In this document: positions 13,996 to 22,599 of the stretch, in pieces | Layout: each line of letters begins with the position of its first letter | How positions within the stretch are numbered: the stretch's first letter is position 1 | Origin: a virus | Virus record (IMG/VR): IMGVR_UViG_3300031712_000008 | Span: 1 to 47,632 of that record | Reading direction: 5' to 3' (one strand) | Length of the DNA stretch: 47,632 nt | Notes under the pieces: model-generated | Database searches by the model: none | Told to the model about the DNA's origin: nothing | What the model saw: the letters and a program-made list of their open reading frames with translations, nothing else | Translations under genes and position numbers: made by a program

Positions 13996-15225
13996 ATGCC
14001 TAAAGCTGCTTCTAGCAATGACCCCGCTACCGAACGACAGTTGGACCCTACGTCCAATATCGTGTCCGTCCAGGAGGCCTTTGGGCTTCCCAAACCCGAG
14101 GATGTCAAGGCTGAGTTGGCGAAACTTTCCTCGGTCCGCGAGGATCAGGTTGATACTACCCCTGAGGAGGATGCCGCGGCCAAGAAGGCTGCTGAGGATA
14201 AGGTCGCGGCGGAAAAGGAGCCGGTGACCGAAACTCCTGAACAAAAGGCCGCGGCTGAGAAAGAGGCGGCTGAAAAGGAAGCGGCAGCCAAAGCTGCGGC
14301 TGAGACGCCTGAGCAGAAGGCCGCGGCGGAAAAAGCTACCAAGGAAGCCGCGGAGAAGAAGCTGGCCGAAGAGGCAGCCAAGAATCAAAAAATCCTCGTT
14401 GGTGGCAAGGAGTACACGCGTGAGGAGCTCGAGGCAGAGTTGAAGAAGGCCCGCACTCCTCCGGTTGAGCCGGCTAAGGCAGCGCCAGTAAAAGAGCCGA
14501 CTCCCGAGGAGAAGGCTGCCCAGGCTGTTGAGGTCAAGAAAAAGGAGGACGCCTGGGTTGCTGACACGGCCAAGCTCCTCGAGGCCCCGATCGATGAGGC
14601 GTTGCTCGACAAAATTCTTGCCGGAGGCAAGGAGGGGGTGGCCGCCTTCCAGGAACTCCGTCGCCGCGACATGGCTCTTGCCATTCTCTCTGCACGCAAG
14701 AGGATCCACCAGGACTTTGAGCCGGTGATACGGGACCTGCTTGATAAGCAGGAGCCTATCCAGAAATTTGTTTCTGACGCTGAAACAGCCCGCGTGGTGT
14801 CGGAATTTACCAAGGCCTATCCGCACCTGTCCGACCGGATGGATGTCGTTGACAGTTGTGCCCAGGTGTTGCTTGACACCCGGGGCGACTCTGCCCGCGC
14901 CATGAGCCGGGCCGATTTCTTCAAGGAGACCGCAAAACTGGCGGATGACTACATTGCTCATCTGCAGCCGGCCAAGACCAAGATTGGGGATAAGGAGTAC
15001 ACGCGCGAGGAGCTTGAGGCTCTTGTCAAGGGTGCTCCGGCTCCGGCTGCAACTCAGACTCCGGAACAAAAAGCCGCTGCTGAGAAGGCGGCGAAGGAGG
15101 CTGCGGCCAAGACCGCCCGGGAAACTGCTGCCAAGAAGAAGCCCCCGCTGGGTGGGAATCCTCCGGGTGGCGGGGCCACTGGTGGCGGAAAGGGTGGCCA
15201 AAGTGTTGCTGATCTTCTCCCCTGA
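13996..15225 (+). CDS. Scaffold-like head assembly protein
   Basis: This 409-residue protein lies between portal and capsid, the usual place of the scaffolding protein that shapes the procapsid and leaves before DNA filling. It is rich in Ala, Lys and Glu with long coiled-coil-like helices. It has clear internal repeats: TPEQKAAAEK occurs three times (about residues 77-120 and 352), and KEYTREELEA occurs twice (near 138 and 334). The C-terminus ends in a Gly/Lys-rich flexible tail (GGNPPGGGATGGGKGG). Scaffold proteins evolve fast, so the call rests on position, length and composition. The ATG follows a CTCTACTACC leader. Confidence 0.7.
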   Translation: MPKAASSNDPATERQLDPTSNIVSVQEAFGLPKPEDVKAELAKLSSVREDQVDTTPEEDAAAKKAAEDKVAAEKEPVTETPEQKAAAEKEAAEKEAAAKAAAETPEQKAAAEKATKEAAEKKLAEEAAKNQKILVGGKEYTREELEAELKKARTPPVEPAKAAPVKEPTPEEKAAQAVEVKKKEDAWVADTAKLLEAPIDEALLDKILAGGKEGVAAFQELRRRDMALAILSARKRIHQDFEPVIRDLLDKQEPIQKFVSDAETARVVSEFTKAYPHLSDRMDVVDSCAQVLLDTRGDSARAMSRADFFKETAKLADDYIAHLQPAKTKIGDKEYTREELEALVKGAPAPAATQTPEQKAAAEKAAKEAAAKTARETAAKKKPPLGGNPPGGGATGGGKGGQSVADLLP

Positions 15226-15240
15226 TAACCCCCTTCTACC

Positions 15241-15618
15241 ATGCCCAAACGTGTAAAGCAGGCGGCCCAGATTCTTGGTCCGACCGACGTAGTTGCTCCG
15301 GCTGAGCCGGTAGTTCCTACTCCTCCTTCGGCTTCTTCAGACGAGCGGCCCACCGGCGGTCGTTTTGAGCCTCCTCCTGGTATGCAGGACGGGGAGGTTG
15401 TGGCCAACAAGCCTCCCGTTGTTCGGAAGGCTGTAAAGTCGGGGAAGACCTGGCGGTTTGTGAAGAATATCGACACAGACCGGCCGCTCAAATTCTTCGA
15501 TGGCTCCACCTACGTTTTCTCCCAGGCGTTGCTTGTGACATCGGACGAAAATCTCGCGGCGAAGATTATCTCCGTTGCAAAAAAGAACCACGTCTGCATT
15601 GAGCCTCGGGAAAGTTGA
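15241..15618 (+). CDS. Hypothetical head protein (possible decoration or cement)
   Basis: The first 55 residues of this 125-residue protein are Pro/Ala-rich and probably disordered. Residues 65-120 (SGKTWRFVKNIDTDRPLKFF, then STYVFSQALLVTSDENLAAK) look like a small beta-barrel followed by a helix. The position directly before the major capsid gene fits a head decoration or completion protein. No homologous family is recognised. A 112-bp gap with a short hairpin (CCGAAAATCGG near 15629) separates it from the capsid gene. Confidence 0.7.
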   Translation: MPKRVKQAAQILGPTDVVAPAEPVVPTPPSASSDERPTGGRFEPPPGMQDGEVVANKPPVVRKAVKSGKTWRFVKNIDTDRPLKFFDGSTYVFSQALLVTSDENLAAKIISVAKKNHVCIEPRES

Positions 15619-15730
15619 TTGTTGGACCCGAAAATCGGATCGATGATCAAGTTTTAGTTGACTACCGGACTGTAGAGCTTTCGAGTGGGAAAGTTCTCTC
15701 AGTTCTGTAAACCAACCAATCCACACGACC

Positions 15731-17020
15731 ATGAGCCTTATTTCAGGCCTTCTGTCCGCCGGCAATGCCGACACGACCGATCTCACGGGTGAGTGGCAGC
15801 AACACGTCCTCGTCCGCCATGCCAAGGGCATTGGCAACGGCGCCGTGCTGTTCGCTCTCATGTCCATGCTCCGCAAAGAAAGCGCGGAAGCTTCCGAATT
15901 CAATTGGTTCGAACGCAATCCGGTTCGAAACGATTTCTACTCCAGCGCCGGGGCCAATAGCTCGGCGAGTCCGCTCACGTTTGACGACGGGTCGGGCAAT
16001 GCGGTCTGGCAGGGTCTTTCCCTCCACACCGTCCTGGAGAACAGCCGCACGGGTGAGCAGGTCTTGGTGACCGCTGATCCGACCAGCGCCAATGTGGCTG
16101 TCACTCGCGGTCACGCGGGCACTACGGCCGCGTCGATCAATGACAACGACCTCTGGTCCCGCATCGCGGTGACCGCTGAGGAAGGTGCCGATCCGACGCG
16201 TGCGGTGTACGAGACTCCCGAAGAGTTGAAGAACTACATCGGGACGTTTCAGTCCACCGTCTACCTGACGAACGCCTACAAGGGCACGGTCCTGCGCAGT
16301 GACCTCGAAGGCCCTCTGAAGGAACGCCGGCTCTATGCGCTGGAGCGCGTCTCCGGTGACATCGAGAAGTCATTCCTCCTGGGGCGGAAAAACCGCAACC
16401 TGGGCTCGGATGGCTACATCTACCAGACTGGTGGCATTCGCGATGCACTCGTGAAGGCCGGCTTGACCTCGACCCACATCCTCGATGGCGGCGGCAGTGC
16501 CGGCGTCTCGATGGGGGACTTCAAGGATTGGCTGCAGTCGTTCATGGTCTACGGCTCGAACCAGAAGCTCGCGCTTTGCGGGCCGAAGGCTTTCGCCGCG
16601 GTGTCGAACTACGCCAATTCGGCGCGGAACGGTTTCCGGATCATGAATAACGAGACGGTGTTTGGAATGAACATCACGACCATCGTCACGCCGAGCGGCA
16701 TTCTGGAGCTCACGTTCCATCCCTTGCTGCAAGAGCTCACCGCCTACCGCGATTCAATGTTCGTGCTCGACATGGCGAACATCGTCCAAAAGGTCATGGA
16801 GCCGCTCTTCCTGGAGCGCAACATCCAGACCCGCGGTAAGGACGCGTACATGGAGCAATTCCGGGCCAAACTCGGTATCAAGCTCAAGTTCGCCGAGTCC
16901 TTCGGGTTCGCCTACCGCCTGCGCGGCATCGACGACACCGACGAATCGGGCTCCGATGATTTCGGTGGTTCGGGTGAATCCGGCGAGGCCGGCGCTCCTG
17001 CGACCGAGTCCACGGTCTGA
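15731..17020 (+). CDS. Major capsid protein (SU10/DUF5309-type)
   Basis: The 429-residue product resembles the SU10 major head protein group (DUF5309), a HK97-fold branch found in podovirus-like phages. Features include the segment around RVSGDIEKSFLLGRKN (residues 208-223), an N-terminal arm, and a central domain with many short strands. The last 30 residues (from about 400) are an added acidic Ser/Gly/Glu/Asp tail (TDESGSDDFGGSGESGEAG) that probably hangs outside the fold. The start ATG at 15731 follows a CCAACCAATCCACACGACC leader without a Shine-Dalgarno. As the main shell protein it would be the most abundant product of the block. Confidence 0.85.
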   Translation: MSLISGLLSAGNADTTDLTGEWQQHVLVRHAKGIGNGAVLFALMSMLRKESAEASEFNWFERNPVRNDFYSSAGANSSASPLTFDDGSGNAVWQGLSLHTVLENSRTGEQVLVTADPTSANVAVTRGHAGTTAASINDNDLWSRIAVTAEEGADPTRAVYETPEELKNYIGTFQSTVYLTNAYKGTVLRSDLEGPLKERRLYALERVSGDIEKSFLLGRKNRNLGSDGYIYQTGGIRDALVKAGLTSTHILDGGGSAGVSMGDFKDWLQSFMVYGSNQKLALCGPKAFAAVSNYANSARNGFRIMNNETVFGMNITTIVTPSGILELTFHPLLQELTAYRDSMFVLDMANIVQKVMEPLFLERNIQTRGKDAYMEQFRAKLGIKLKFAESFGFAYRLRGIDDTDESGSDDFGGSGESGEAGAPATESTV

Positions 17021-17067
17021 CCAACTGACCTCAACCAACCAACTCTGTAAATAAGGAGATCACTACC

Positions 17068-17250
17068 ATGGCAAAAACCACTCCCAACGGTCCCACGGCC
17101 AGTTCCAAGATCAAGTCGCCTGCTCACAATCCTGCTGAGCAGGAGTCGACCCTCGGTGGAATGCCGCCGCTGAAGACCGAACCGCAGATCAACGATGCCA
17201 ACGACCCGTCGAAGCGCAAGCCGGCTCCCGACACGGTCCACGGAGTCTGA
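17068..17250 (+). CDS. 60-residue hypothetical protein after the capsid gene
   Basis: This polar protein is rich in Pro, Ser, Lys and Asn and probably largely disordered. It has one of the few strong Shine-Dalgarno sites in this block: AAGGAG lies 8 bases before the ATG at 17068. A rho-independent terminator (17272-17310) follows, so it is the last gene of the head transcription unit. It may be a small head-binding factor; no family is recognised. Confidence 0.75.
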   Translation: MAKTTPNGPTASSKIKSPAHNPAEQESTLGGMPPLKTEPQINDANDPSKRKPAPDTVHGV

Positions 17251-17271
17251 TCCGGCCCGCAGTTAATTCAC

Positions 17272-17310
17272 GGACGGTGGTTCCTGGTTGACAGGGGCCA
17301 CCGTCCTTTT
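17272..17310 (+). terminator. Rho-independent terminator after the head genes
   Basis: A perfect 9-bp stem, GGACGGTGG (17272-17280) with CCACCGTCC (17298-17306), is followed by TTTT. The loop contains TTGACAGGGG, a sequence repeated in two other gene junctions (34185-34194 and, on the minus strand, 44263-44272). Confidence 0.8.
17288..17297 (+). promoter_or_regulatory. TTGACAGGGG element, copy 1
   Basis: TTGACA matches a -35 consensus and lies 27 bases before the adaptor gene start. The next 20 bases contain no good -10 hexamer. Two identical 10-base copies occur at gene junctions at 34185-34194 (+) and 44263-44272 (-). It may be a promoter half-site for a phage-specific or modified polymerase. 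Confidence 0.35.
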
Positions 17311-17323
17311 CATTTGTAGATCA

Positions 17324-18022
17324 ATGATGACCACCGCTGCAGCCCTCGACCGCATTCGGGCCGCCGTCCTCCGTGACGATCTTGAGGATCGTTACATCGA
17401 CTTTTTGAACGAGGCGATTCATCATCTGGCGTTGCGGCATTCGTGGATCCAGATGAAGACCTATGCGGACCTTGCGGTGCCGGCCAGGTCCCGGGTCGTG
17501 GCGCTTCCGGCAGACTTCAAGGAGTTTCAGAACGGGCGTTTCCCGGCGATCCTGGACGTTCCCTACGACGGTAGCTCGGGTGACAGTGATAGTGGCAGCG
17601 GAGAGCGGGAACGCCAGCCTGTGCCGGTGTTTGCCCGTCAGGAGATCGAGCATCTTCCGCCTAGCTTCCGGCCCAACCCTCACCTGATCTATCAGCAGGA
17701 CGATGAGATCTGGCGCGTGGTTTTTCCTGAAAAAACTAACCAGGATCTGGTCCTGACGGTCTACTACTTTGCTTTTCCTCCTCCGCTTTTCGATGAGAGT
17801 GGGGAGAGTTCGGAATCGGGCTCCGATGACGCCGGTGACAGCACGCCGTTGCTCGAGGAGTACCCGGACCTGGTGCTTGAGAAGGCTCTGGCGATCGCGT
17901 TCAAGTCGATCAATGATCCGGTGGCGGACGAGCATCTCAAGAATTTCGAGGACCTCCTGACCGACTCGATTGCCAAGGATGTTACCCGGTCCCAGCCGGC
18001 AGCCCAACTGGAGAAGGATTGA
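17324..18022 (+). CDS. Tail adaptor (head-to-tail connector), acidic-insert paralogue
   Basis: This 232-residue protein probably forms a ring under the portal, like adaptors of short-tailed phages. It is a clear paralogue of 18231..18884: both share the order FLNEAIHHLALRHSW / MINQALKDCQQLRSW, then ALPADFKEFQNG / ALPDNFKEPQGG, then EYPDLVLEKALAIAFK / EYPMIVLNKAIALTFR. This copy has two extra acidic loops, SSGDSDSGSGERE near residue 83 and DESGESSESGSDDAGDS near residue 157, that the other lacks. The start is ATG 17324 (or 17327). It begins the tail gene group after the terminator. Confidence 0.75.
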   Translation: MMTTAAALDRIRAAVLRDDLEDRYIDFLNEAIHHLALRHSWIQMKTYADLAVPARSRVVALPADFKEFQNGRFPAILDVPYDGSSGDSDSGSGERERQPVPVFARQEIEHLPPSFRPNPHLIYQQDDEIWRVVFPEKTNQDLVLTVYYFAFPPPLFDESGESSESGSDDAGDSTPLLEEYPDLVLEKALAIAFKSINDPVADEHLKNFEDLLTDSIAKDVTRSQPAAQLEKD

Positions 18023-18024
18023 AC

Positions 18025-18234
18025 ATGCCTGATCAGCTTCCAGCGCCCAAGTCGTATTACCCGGATGCCTCTAACGCTACGGTAGGGGTGGACACCCGTA
18101 CTCCTGAACAGAAAATTCAGGATCTGGTTCTCAAGCGGCGTCTGCTCGCTTCTCAGGGCCAGTCTTTGCCGTCCCCGCTTGCATACTATCCCAATCCGGA
18201 AAAAGCAACGGTTGGGTTTAGAAAGACGCCATGA
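18025..18234 (+). CDS. Small protein with two YYP-ATVG repeats
   Basis: This 69-residue protein contains the same short motif twice, YYPDASNATVG (about residues 11-21) and YYPNPEKATVG (about 54-64), with a basic helix between (TPEQKIQDLVLKRRLL). A TTG start at 18019 overlapping the previous stop is possible, but the ATG at 18025 is preferred. Its stop overlaps the next start (ATGA). Sandwiched between two paralogous adaptor genes, it may bridge them, with each repeat contacting an equivalent site. This is inference. Confidence 0.7.
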   Translation: MPDQLPAPKSYYPDASNATVGVDTRTPEQKIQDLVLKRRLLASQGQSLPSPLAYYPNPEKATVGFRKTP

Positions 18235-18884
18235 CGCGCGACGAACTAAAGTCACTGGTCCATAATGCGGTGAAGAACGACGTGCTTCTAGGCATCATCC
18301 CCGAGATGATCAACCAGGCGCTGAAGGATTGTCAGCAGCTGCGTTCCTGGCGTGGGATGAAGTCTACACTCCCTTTCACGATCCCCAATGGGGGCACCAC
18401 TTATGCTCTTCCAGACAATTTCAAGGAGCCTCAGGGGGGCTACAACCCCATGCTGGTATCCACCCTGGACGATGCCGAGGCCACTCCCTGGATGCTCCTT
18501 TCCAAGCAGGAGATGAGCCGCCTGCAACGGATTGGCACGGCCACCGCGGATCGCAAGGCCTACATTGACTATGGGGTCGGGCCTACGCCGGTGCTGGTAC
18601 TCCCGGGTCCGGCGCTGGTGGACTACCAGGTTTCGCTTGACTGCTATCTCTTCCTGCCTCCGTTGACCACAGGAAACTCGGATAACTGGCTGACAAAGGA
18701 GTATCCGATGATCGTGCTCAACAAGGCGATCGCTCTGACCTTCAGGCTCGACAATCAGAATCCCAACTTCCAGGCTCAATCCGACGTGTACACGAAGTAT
18801 TTTAGAGATGATTTCAAACAGGCCTCTGCCGACGACGCTGTCCGTGAGACGCGCGGCCGAAGCTATCGAATGGGGGGCGTATAA
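18231..18884 (+). CDS. Tail adaptor (head-to-tail connector) paralogue
   Basis: This 217-residue protein is the second adaptor-like protein. It has the same core as 17324..18022 but without the acidic inserts, and lies two genes downstream. The fold looks like an N-terminal helical pair, a central beta domain (TLPFTIPNGGTTYALPDNFK) and a C-terminal helical bundle. In podovirus-type phages such proteins connect portal and tail nozzle. The start overlaps the preceding stop by ATGA. The C-terminus is basic (RETRGRSYRMGGV). Confidence 0.75.
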   Translation: MTRDELKSLVHNAVKNDVLLGIIPEMINQALKDCQQLRSWRGMKSTLPFTIPNGGTTYALPDNFKEPQGGYNPMLVSTLDDAEATPWMLLSKQEMSRLQRIGTATADRKAYIDYGVGPTPVLVLPGPALVDYQVSLDCYLFLPPLTTGNSDNWLTKEYPMIVLNKAIALTFRLDNQNPNFQAQSDVYTKYFRDDFKQASADDAVRETRGRSYRMGGV

Positions 18885-18899
18885 CTCGAGGATTCCATC

Positions 18900-19634
18900 A
18901 TGGCTCTTTTTGGAACAGGTTTCAACATTGCCGACCCGGCTGACGCTTCTCCCGTGAGCGAGGGCGCCTCCTGGATCCGGGATCTGAAGAACATTCTGGT
19001 TAATTTTCTTGGAGTAAGTTTCGACCTCGATACAGGGGTGCTCCTTGCCGATGCAGTTCCAAATCCAGTGACTACTCCTTACGGGGCTGCCGGGTCTATC
19101 TACACTTCGGATGGCCCTTCGGGTACGCCTTACTGGGGACCACAGTCGGGGATGCCGATCGGTACGGTTGTTATGTGGCCGGTGGCTTCTTTTCCGGATG
19201 GTTATCTGGCGTGCGATGGATCTTTGAAGCTGACTGCAGATTATCCAGCCCTGGCAGCCATTCTAGGCATGACCTATGGTGGAGACGGGAGTACGAGCTT
19301 TGGGCTTCCGAACTTTTCCGGTCGTGCGCCAGTGGGCGTTGGGGAAAGCGATGCTCCAGATGCAACGGTGTGGACGGCCGGCATGAAGAAGGGTACGGAG
19401 ACTCATTCTCTGGTGGAAGAGGAACTTCCCCACATTGCGCTCGCGGTCCAGCTGAACCAGTCCCAGGCCGACGCCAATACGCCAAAGCTTGGAGGCATCC
19501 TGTGGGGTTCCAATACCCAGGATCTTGCCACGGCGGATACGCTCGAGTTTGGTGGTGACAGCGGTGACAATACGGTCTCCCATAACAATCTGCAGCCCAG
19601 CCTTGGAATTTATTTCATCATTAGAGCTCTGTGA
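18900..19634 (+). CDS. Tail collar domain fibre protein
   Basis: This 244-residue protein contains a phage tail collar domain (microcystin-dependent/MdpB-like family). The typical sequence runs from GTVVMWPVASFPDGYLACDG (about residues 88-107) through FGLPNFSGRAPVG (about 133-145) and ends with HNNLQPSLGIYFIIRAL, the characteristic C-terminus. Such domains form trimeric fibre or collar parts that touch the host surface. The first 80 residues are a virion-attachment region. The gene follows the adaptors directly. Confidence 0.88.
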   Translation: MALFGTGFNIADPADASPVSEGASWIRDLKNILVNFLGVSFDLDTGVLLADAVPNPVTTPYGAAGSIYTSDGPSGTPYWGPQSGMPIGTVVMWPVASFPDGYLACDGSLKLTADYPALAAILGMTYGGDGSTSFGLPNFSGRAPVGVGESDAPDATVWTAGMKKGTETHSLVEEELPHIALAVQLNQSQADANTPKLGGILWGSNTQDLATADTLEFGGDSGDNTVSHNNLQPSLGIYFIIRAL

Positions 19635-19637
19635 GCC

Positions 19638-20036
19638 ATGCGTCGAAAATTAGATCCAGATGCCCCGCCTGCGGCCAATCTTACCGGGGCGGGTGGCCGG
19701 TTTGAGATTGTCGTCAGAGCCCCGACGGTCGGGCTCATCACGCGCATTCCCGCGGAGCAGCCAGACCCTCGAGCCTCCCAGTTTGCTTCCAATGTGCGGT
19801 TTGACGACGGGGTGGCCCGGACGGCGATGGGCTATGGAAGGCTGACCACGAGTCCGGATCTCGACTCTCTTCTGAACCTTATTTTCTACGGGGAACTGAT
19901 GACGGGCTCGATGTTGAACATTCGCAACGTGCTGGTTTTTGGGACGGCGCAGAAGCTGTGGGCTACGACCCGGTACGCCGAGGGCTATTTGAGAGTCGAC
20001 GCCGGTCCCGACCAGGAGTATCTCATTGGAGCGTGA
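19638..20036 (+). CDS. Tail protein, N-terminal part of a broken PKD-domain gene
   Basis: This 132-residue frame ends in the middle of a PKD-like domain: its last residues RVDAGPDQEYLIGA continue smoothly in the -1 frame as VKLYGSYRDTFGLP. They align without gaps to an intact second copy beginning NAGPDQTTYSVDG in 20033..21802. The N-terminal 110 residues (APTVGLITRIPAEQP, SNVRFDDGVARTAMGYGRL, VLVFGTAQKLWATT) resemble the start of short-tail nozzle proteins. Either one base has been lost at GCG-GTG (20031-20035), or translation re-initiates at the GTGA overlap. Confidence 0.75.
   Translation: MRRKLDPDAPPAANLTGAGGRFEIVVRAPTVGLITRIPAEQPDPRASQFASNVRFDDGVARTAMGYGRLTTSPDLDSLLNLIFYGELMTGSMLNIRNVLVFGTAQKLWATTRYAEGYLRVDAGPDQEYLIGA
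20031..20036 (+). other. Frame break inside a PKD domain (GCGTGA)
   Basis: The upstream frame reads GCG TGA and the downstream frame reads GTG from the shared G at 20033. Restoring one G (GCG GTG) joins the frames exactly where the domain alignment requires. No slippery heptamer is visible just before it, which argues against classical programmed -1 frameshifting. Confidence 0.7.
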
Positions 20037-21802
20037 AACTGTACGGCTCCTATCGTGATACCTTTGGGCTTCCGGTCACGACGCTCTGGACACTGAGGTC
20101 CGGCGCCGGTCCGGCCACGATTGCCGATCCCGCGAGTTTGGAAACGGACTTCACCGCCTCCGTGGAGGGGGTGTATGTCTTTCGGCTTACAGCAACCAAT
20201 GCGATCGAGACGGTTCATGACGACGTCCAGATTTTTCTTCGCAAGGGGGCGCTCGAGGTTAATGCCGGCCCGGATCAAACTACCTATTCGGTGGACGGGG
20301 TGGTGGTCGGATCGGTGACCAGAGACACCTATGGACTTCCACTTACACTCACCTGGTCGATGGTGTCGGGTCCAGGTGCCGTTACCTTTGATAATCCGTC
20401 CTCTCCGTCAACTGGGTTCCACATGTCGTTCCTGGGAACTTATGTGCTTCGTCTGACGGCTACCAATGGGCTGGCCACGGCCTCCGACGATCTGACGGTT
20501 TCTCCAAAAATTTCCGGGCGTACCTGGGGCGGCCCCGCGGGTGTGTCGGGGGATTTTCAGTGGTACGGATTCAAGCCGTTCAACTGGTTTTATAACGGCC
20601 GGGTGGCGGACTACTATTTGCTCGATACTGGTTCGGGGTTTTCGATGGGGCAATCCTGGGCTGCTCCGCCGTATTCCAATCCGCGTATGGGCTACATCGA
20701 CGCCGTGAGTTTGGGGGGTGCCAGGGTGGTGAACGTGACTACTGGCGTGGTTAGCGGAGATTTTGGGACGACTTGGGAGTATTCAGGCAACATGTGCTCG
20801 GGGAGCAGCTTTCGCTCTTCTTACGGTGGATTTACAGGGGATAGTTTCGTTGACAAGTCTTCCATCCATTTTGCAGATTTGCTTCCGTTCTTCACCAACA
20901 TTATAAACGGAGGTACGACGCGGGAGTATGTTACAGGGGACTATCCGGAGCCTCCCGGATGGCTCGACACTTACTGTGGTAATCCGGTATGGGGCAACCC
21001 GGGTGACATTGCCAGGGAAGAGCTTTCCGAACAGATGACAGTTGACCAGGCTGCAGCGAACGGGGGTAGCGCTGAGGTTTCGTTCACCGGGCATACGCGG
21101 GTTGAGAGCTATAGTCCCACCACCGGGCTAGCAGTAGGTGTGGTCAGCGAGCGGGACGTGGTGACTAAAACTCCCAGCAAGACTGGTTGGGTGTTGGCTA
21201 CTTTTTCATACACGGCGACGCCGATAGCCGGCGGAGCTTCGACAGACATTGTGGAACTGGTTCCGTATCAGGTCGGAGTTGGTGGGTTGCTCGACACCAC
21301 CCGTACCATCCCAATGATCGTGGGCCAGGATGTGGTCTGCACCAGCATCGCTTACCAGGATCTTGGGGTGTTCATGGACGACGGGGAGCAGCTGCCGGCG
21401 GACTCCTATTACGGTTCAAATCAGTCCAGTTATCCCACGCTGGTTGACTGGCCTCAGTCTCCCGCATTCCAGACAGACGGCCCGGGTGAATTTTGGGATG
21501 ATGGGGAGGACCTGGACGACGGTGTGGTCTCCATTACGACCGGGGGAAACAACTGGGCGGCGACCGGGTTGCTGAGCGCTTTTGATATTCCAGGAGAATT
21601 CTGGGACGATGGTGAGGGGTATCCGGACGGTGAACTGGATTTTGAAACGCTTGGCCAGGGCTGGCTTGAAAAAGGCTACTTTACCATCCTGGATTACACT
21701 CCGTTCGACGATGCTGGAGAAGATTACCCGGATGGAGCCTTGACAGCCACTACCGGAGGCGATAGCTGGTTGGGGGACGGATCGTTCCAAGTAGATTCCT
21801 AA
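20033..21802 (+). CDS. Tail/receptor-binding protein with PKD-like domains, C-terminal part
   Basis: This frame begins at a GTG that overlaps the previous stop (GTGA); it is also open from a GTG at 19958, but similarity starts at 20033. The 589-residue product has the rest of one PKD-like domain, a second complete one (about residues 77-165, ending YVLRLTATNG), an unrecognised 270-residue region rich in aromatics, Gly and Ser, and a C-terminal set of about 35-residue repeats. The repeats start at 21485, 21593 and 21704 (FWDDGE-x-x-x-DG ... GG-x-x-W). PKD domains often bind polysaccharide or act as spacers, so this is a likely host-contact protein. Confidence 0.75.
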   Translation: MKLYGSYRDTFGLPVTTLWTLRSGAGPATIADPASLETDFTASVEGVYVFRLTATNAIETVHDDVQIFLRKGALEVNAGPDQTTYSVDGVVVGSVTRDTYGLPLTLTWSMVSGPGAVTFDNPSSPSTGFHMSFLGTYVLRLTATNGLATASDDLTVSPKISGRTWGGPAGVSGDFQWYGFKPFNWFYNGRVADYYLLDTGSGFSMGQSWAAPPYSNPRMGYIDAVSLGGARVVNVTTGVVSGDFGTTWEYSGNMCSGSSFRSSYGGFTGDSFVDKSSIHFADLLPFFTNIINGGTTREYVTGDYPEPPGWLDTYCGNPVWGNPGDIAREELSEQMTVDQAAANGGSAEVSFTGHTRVESYSPTTGLAVGVVSERDVVTKTPSKTGWVLATFSYTATPIAGGASTDIVELVPYQVGVGGLLDTTRTIPMIVGQDVVCTSIAYQDLGVFMDDGEQLPADSYYGSNQSSYPTLVDWPQSPAFQTDGPGEFWDDGEDLDDGVVSITTGGNNWAATGLLSAFDIPGEFWDDGEGYPDGELDFETLGQGWLEKGYFTILDYTPFDDAGEDYPDGALTATTGGDSWLGDGSFQVDS

Positions 21803-21814
21803 TTTTCACCCCGT

Positions 21815-22564
21815 ATGGCTACAAAGTTTACAGTTTCTGGAAAAGCTCAGGTTGCCCAGGCCTCCCACGAGCGGGAGAAGCGGCTGACCAATCTGGGATC
21901 AGCCTGGAATGAGGTTCGGATTGGATTCATCGGCACGATGGTTCCGACCGCTTCAGATGATGCTGCCGCGAATGCCGAGAGCGTGGCCTATGCGTCCCTC
22001 ATTGACTGGTTTGCGTTCGGGCTGATCAACGATCAGTTGGCCATTCCGGGTCAAGCTGGCTGTCAGTTTGTGGGGGCTTGCTCTGATCCTGTTTATACTC
22101 AAAACCACGACCACATCCGGGTGACCGACAATGCCGCGGGTGCCGGGCATGTGGGCGAGTACGGGCAGTACGACTATGGTGATTTTGCGGCGCTGGCTTT
22201 GAACGGAGCTACCGTTATATCCAAGGGGAGCGGCGCCGTTGGGTCTTTCAACTATCCGATCTATGCCAACGACGGTCGGGGAGCTCTGTTTGCACTCAAG
22301 TATGTCGTGGCCAATCCCGGTGCGGCCAACCAGACGATTGCCCTGTCTTACGCCAATCCAGCGACCGCGGTGGTGACAACTCCGTCGACTGCCAAGGCAA
22401 CGCTGCGCAGCTTGCTCACCGGGGCCGCCTATACTGCCGCGGCCACCCTCAACTGGTACGCGGCTGGAGTGGCGCTTCCACTTCCCGATACTTGGTTTTT
22501 GCGCTCTCCGTTCATCAACAATCGGATTCGCTGGGCGGTCAAGGGAGGCCTCATAATTTCCTAG
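21815..22564 (+). CDS. Tail fibre-like protein, paralogue of 30559..31287
   Basis: This 249-residue protein is Ala/Gly-rich and beta-rich, without a named domain. It is a clear paralogue of 30559..31287: both have TN(L/I)GSAWNE-x-R near residue 28, a mid-region with NGATVI, and end with VALPLPD followed by W and an INNRIR/ATNRFR segment. Each copy follows a gene that ends with the same W/G repeat. Such twin genes in tail clusters are often alternative tip or fibre parts. ATG 21815 is 12 bp after the previous stop. Confidence 0.75.
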   Translation: MATKFTVSGKAQVAQASHEREKRLTNLGSAWNEVRIGFIGTMVPTASDDAAANAESVAYASLIDWFAFGLINDQLAIPGQAGCQFVGACSDPVYTQNHDHIRVTDNAAGAGHVGEYGQYDYGDFAALALNGATVISKGSGAVGSFNYPIYANDGRGALFALKYVVANPGAANQTIALSYANPATAVVTTPSTAKATLRSLLTGAAYTAAATLNWYAAGVALPLPDTWFLRSPFINNRIRWAVKGGLIIS

Positions 22565-22599
22565 TTCAGTTTGAGATTGGTGCCTTACTTTTATCCCCG

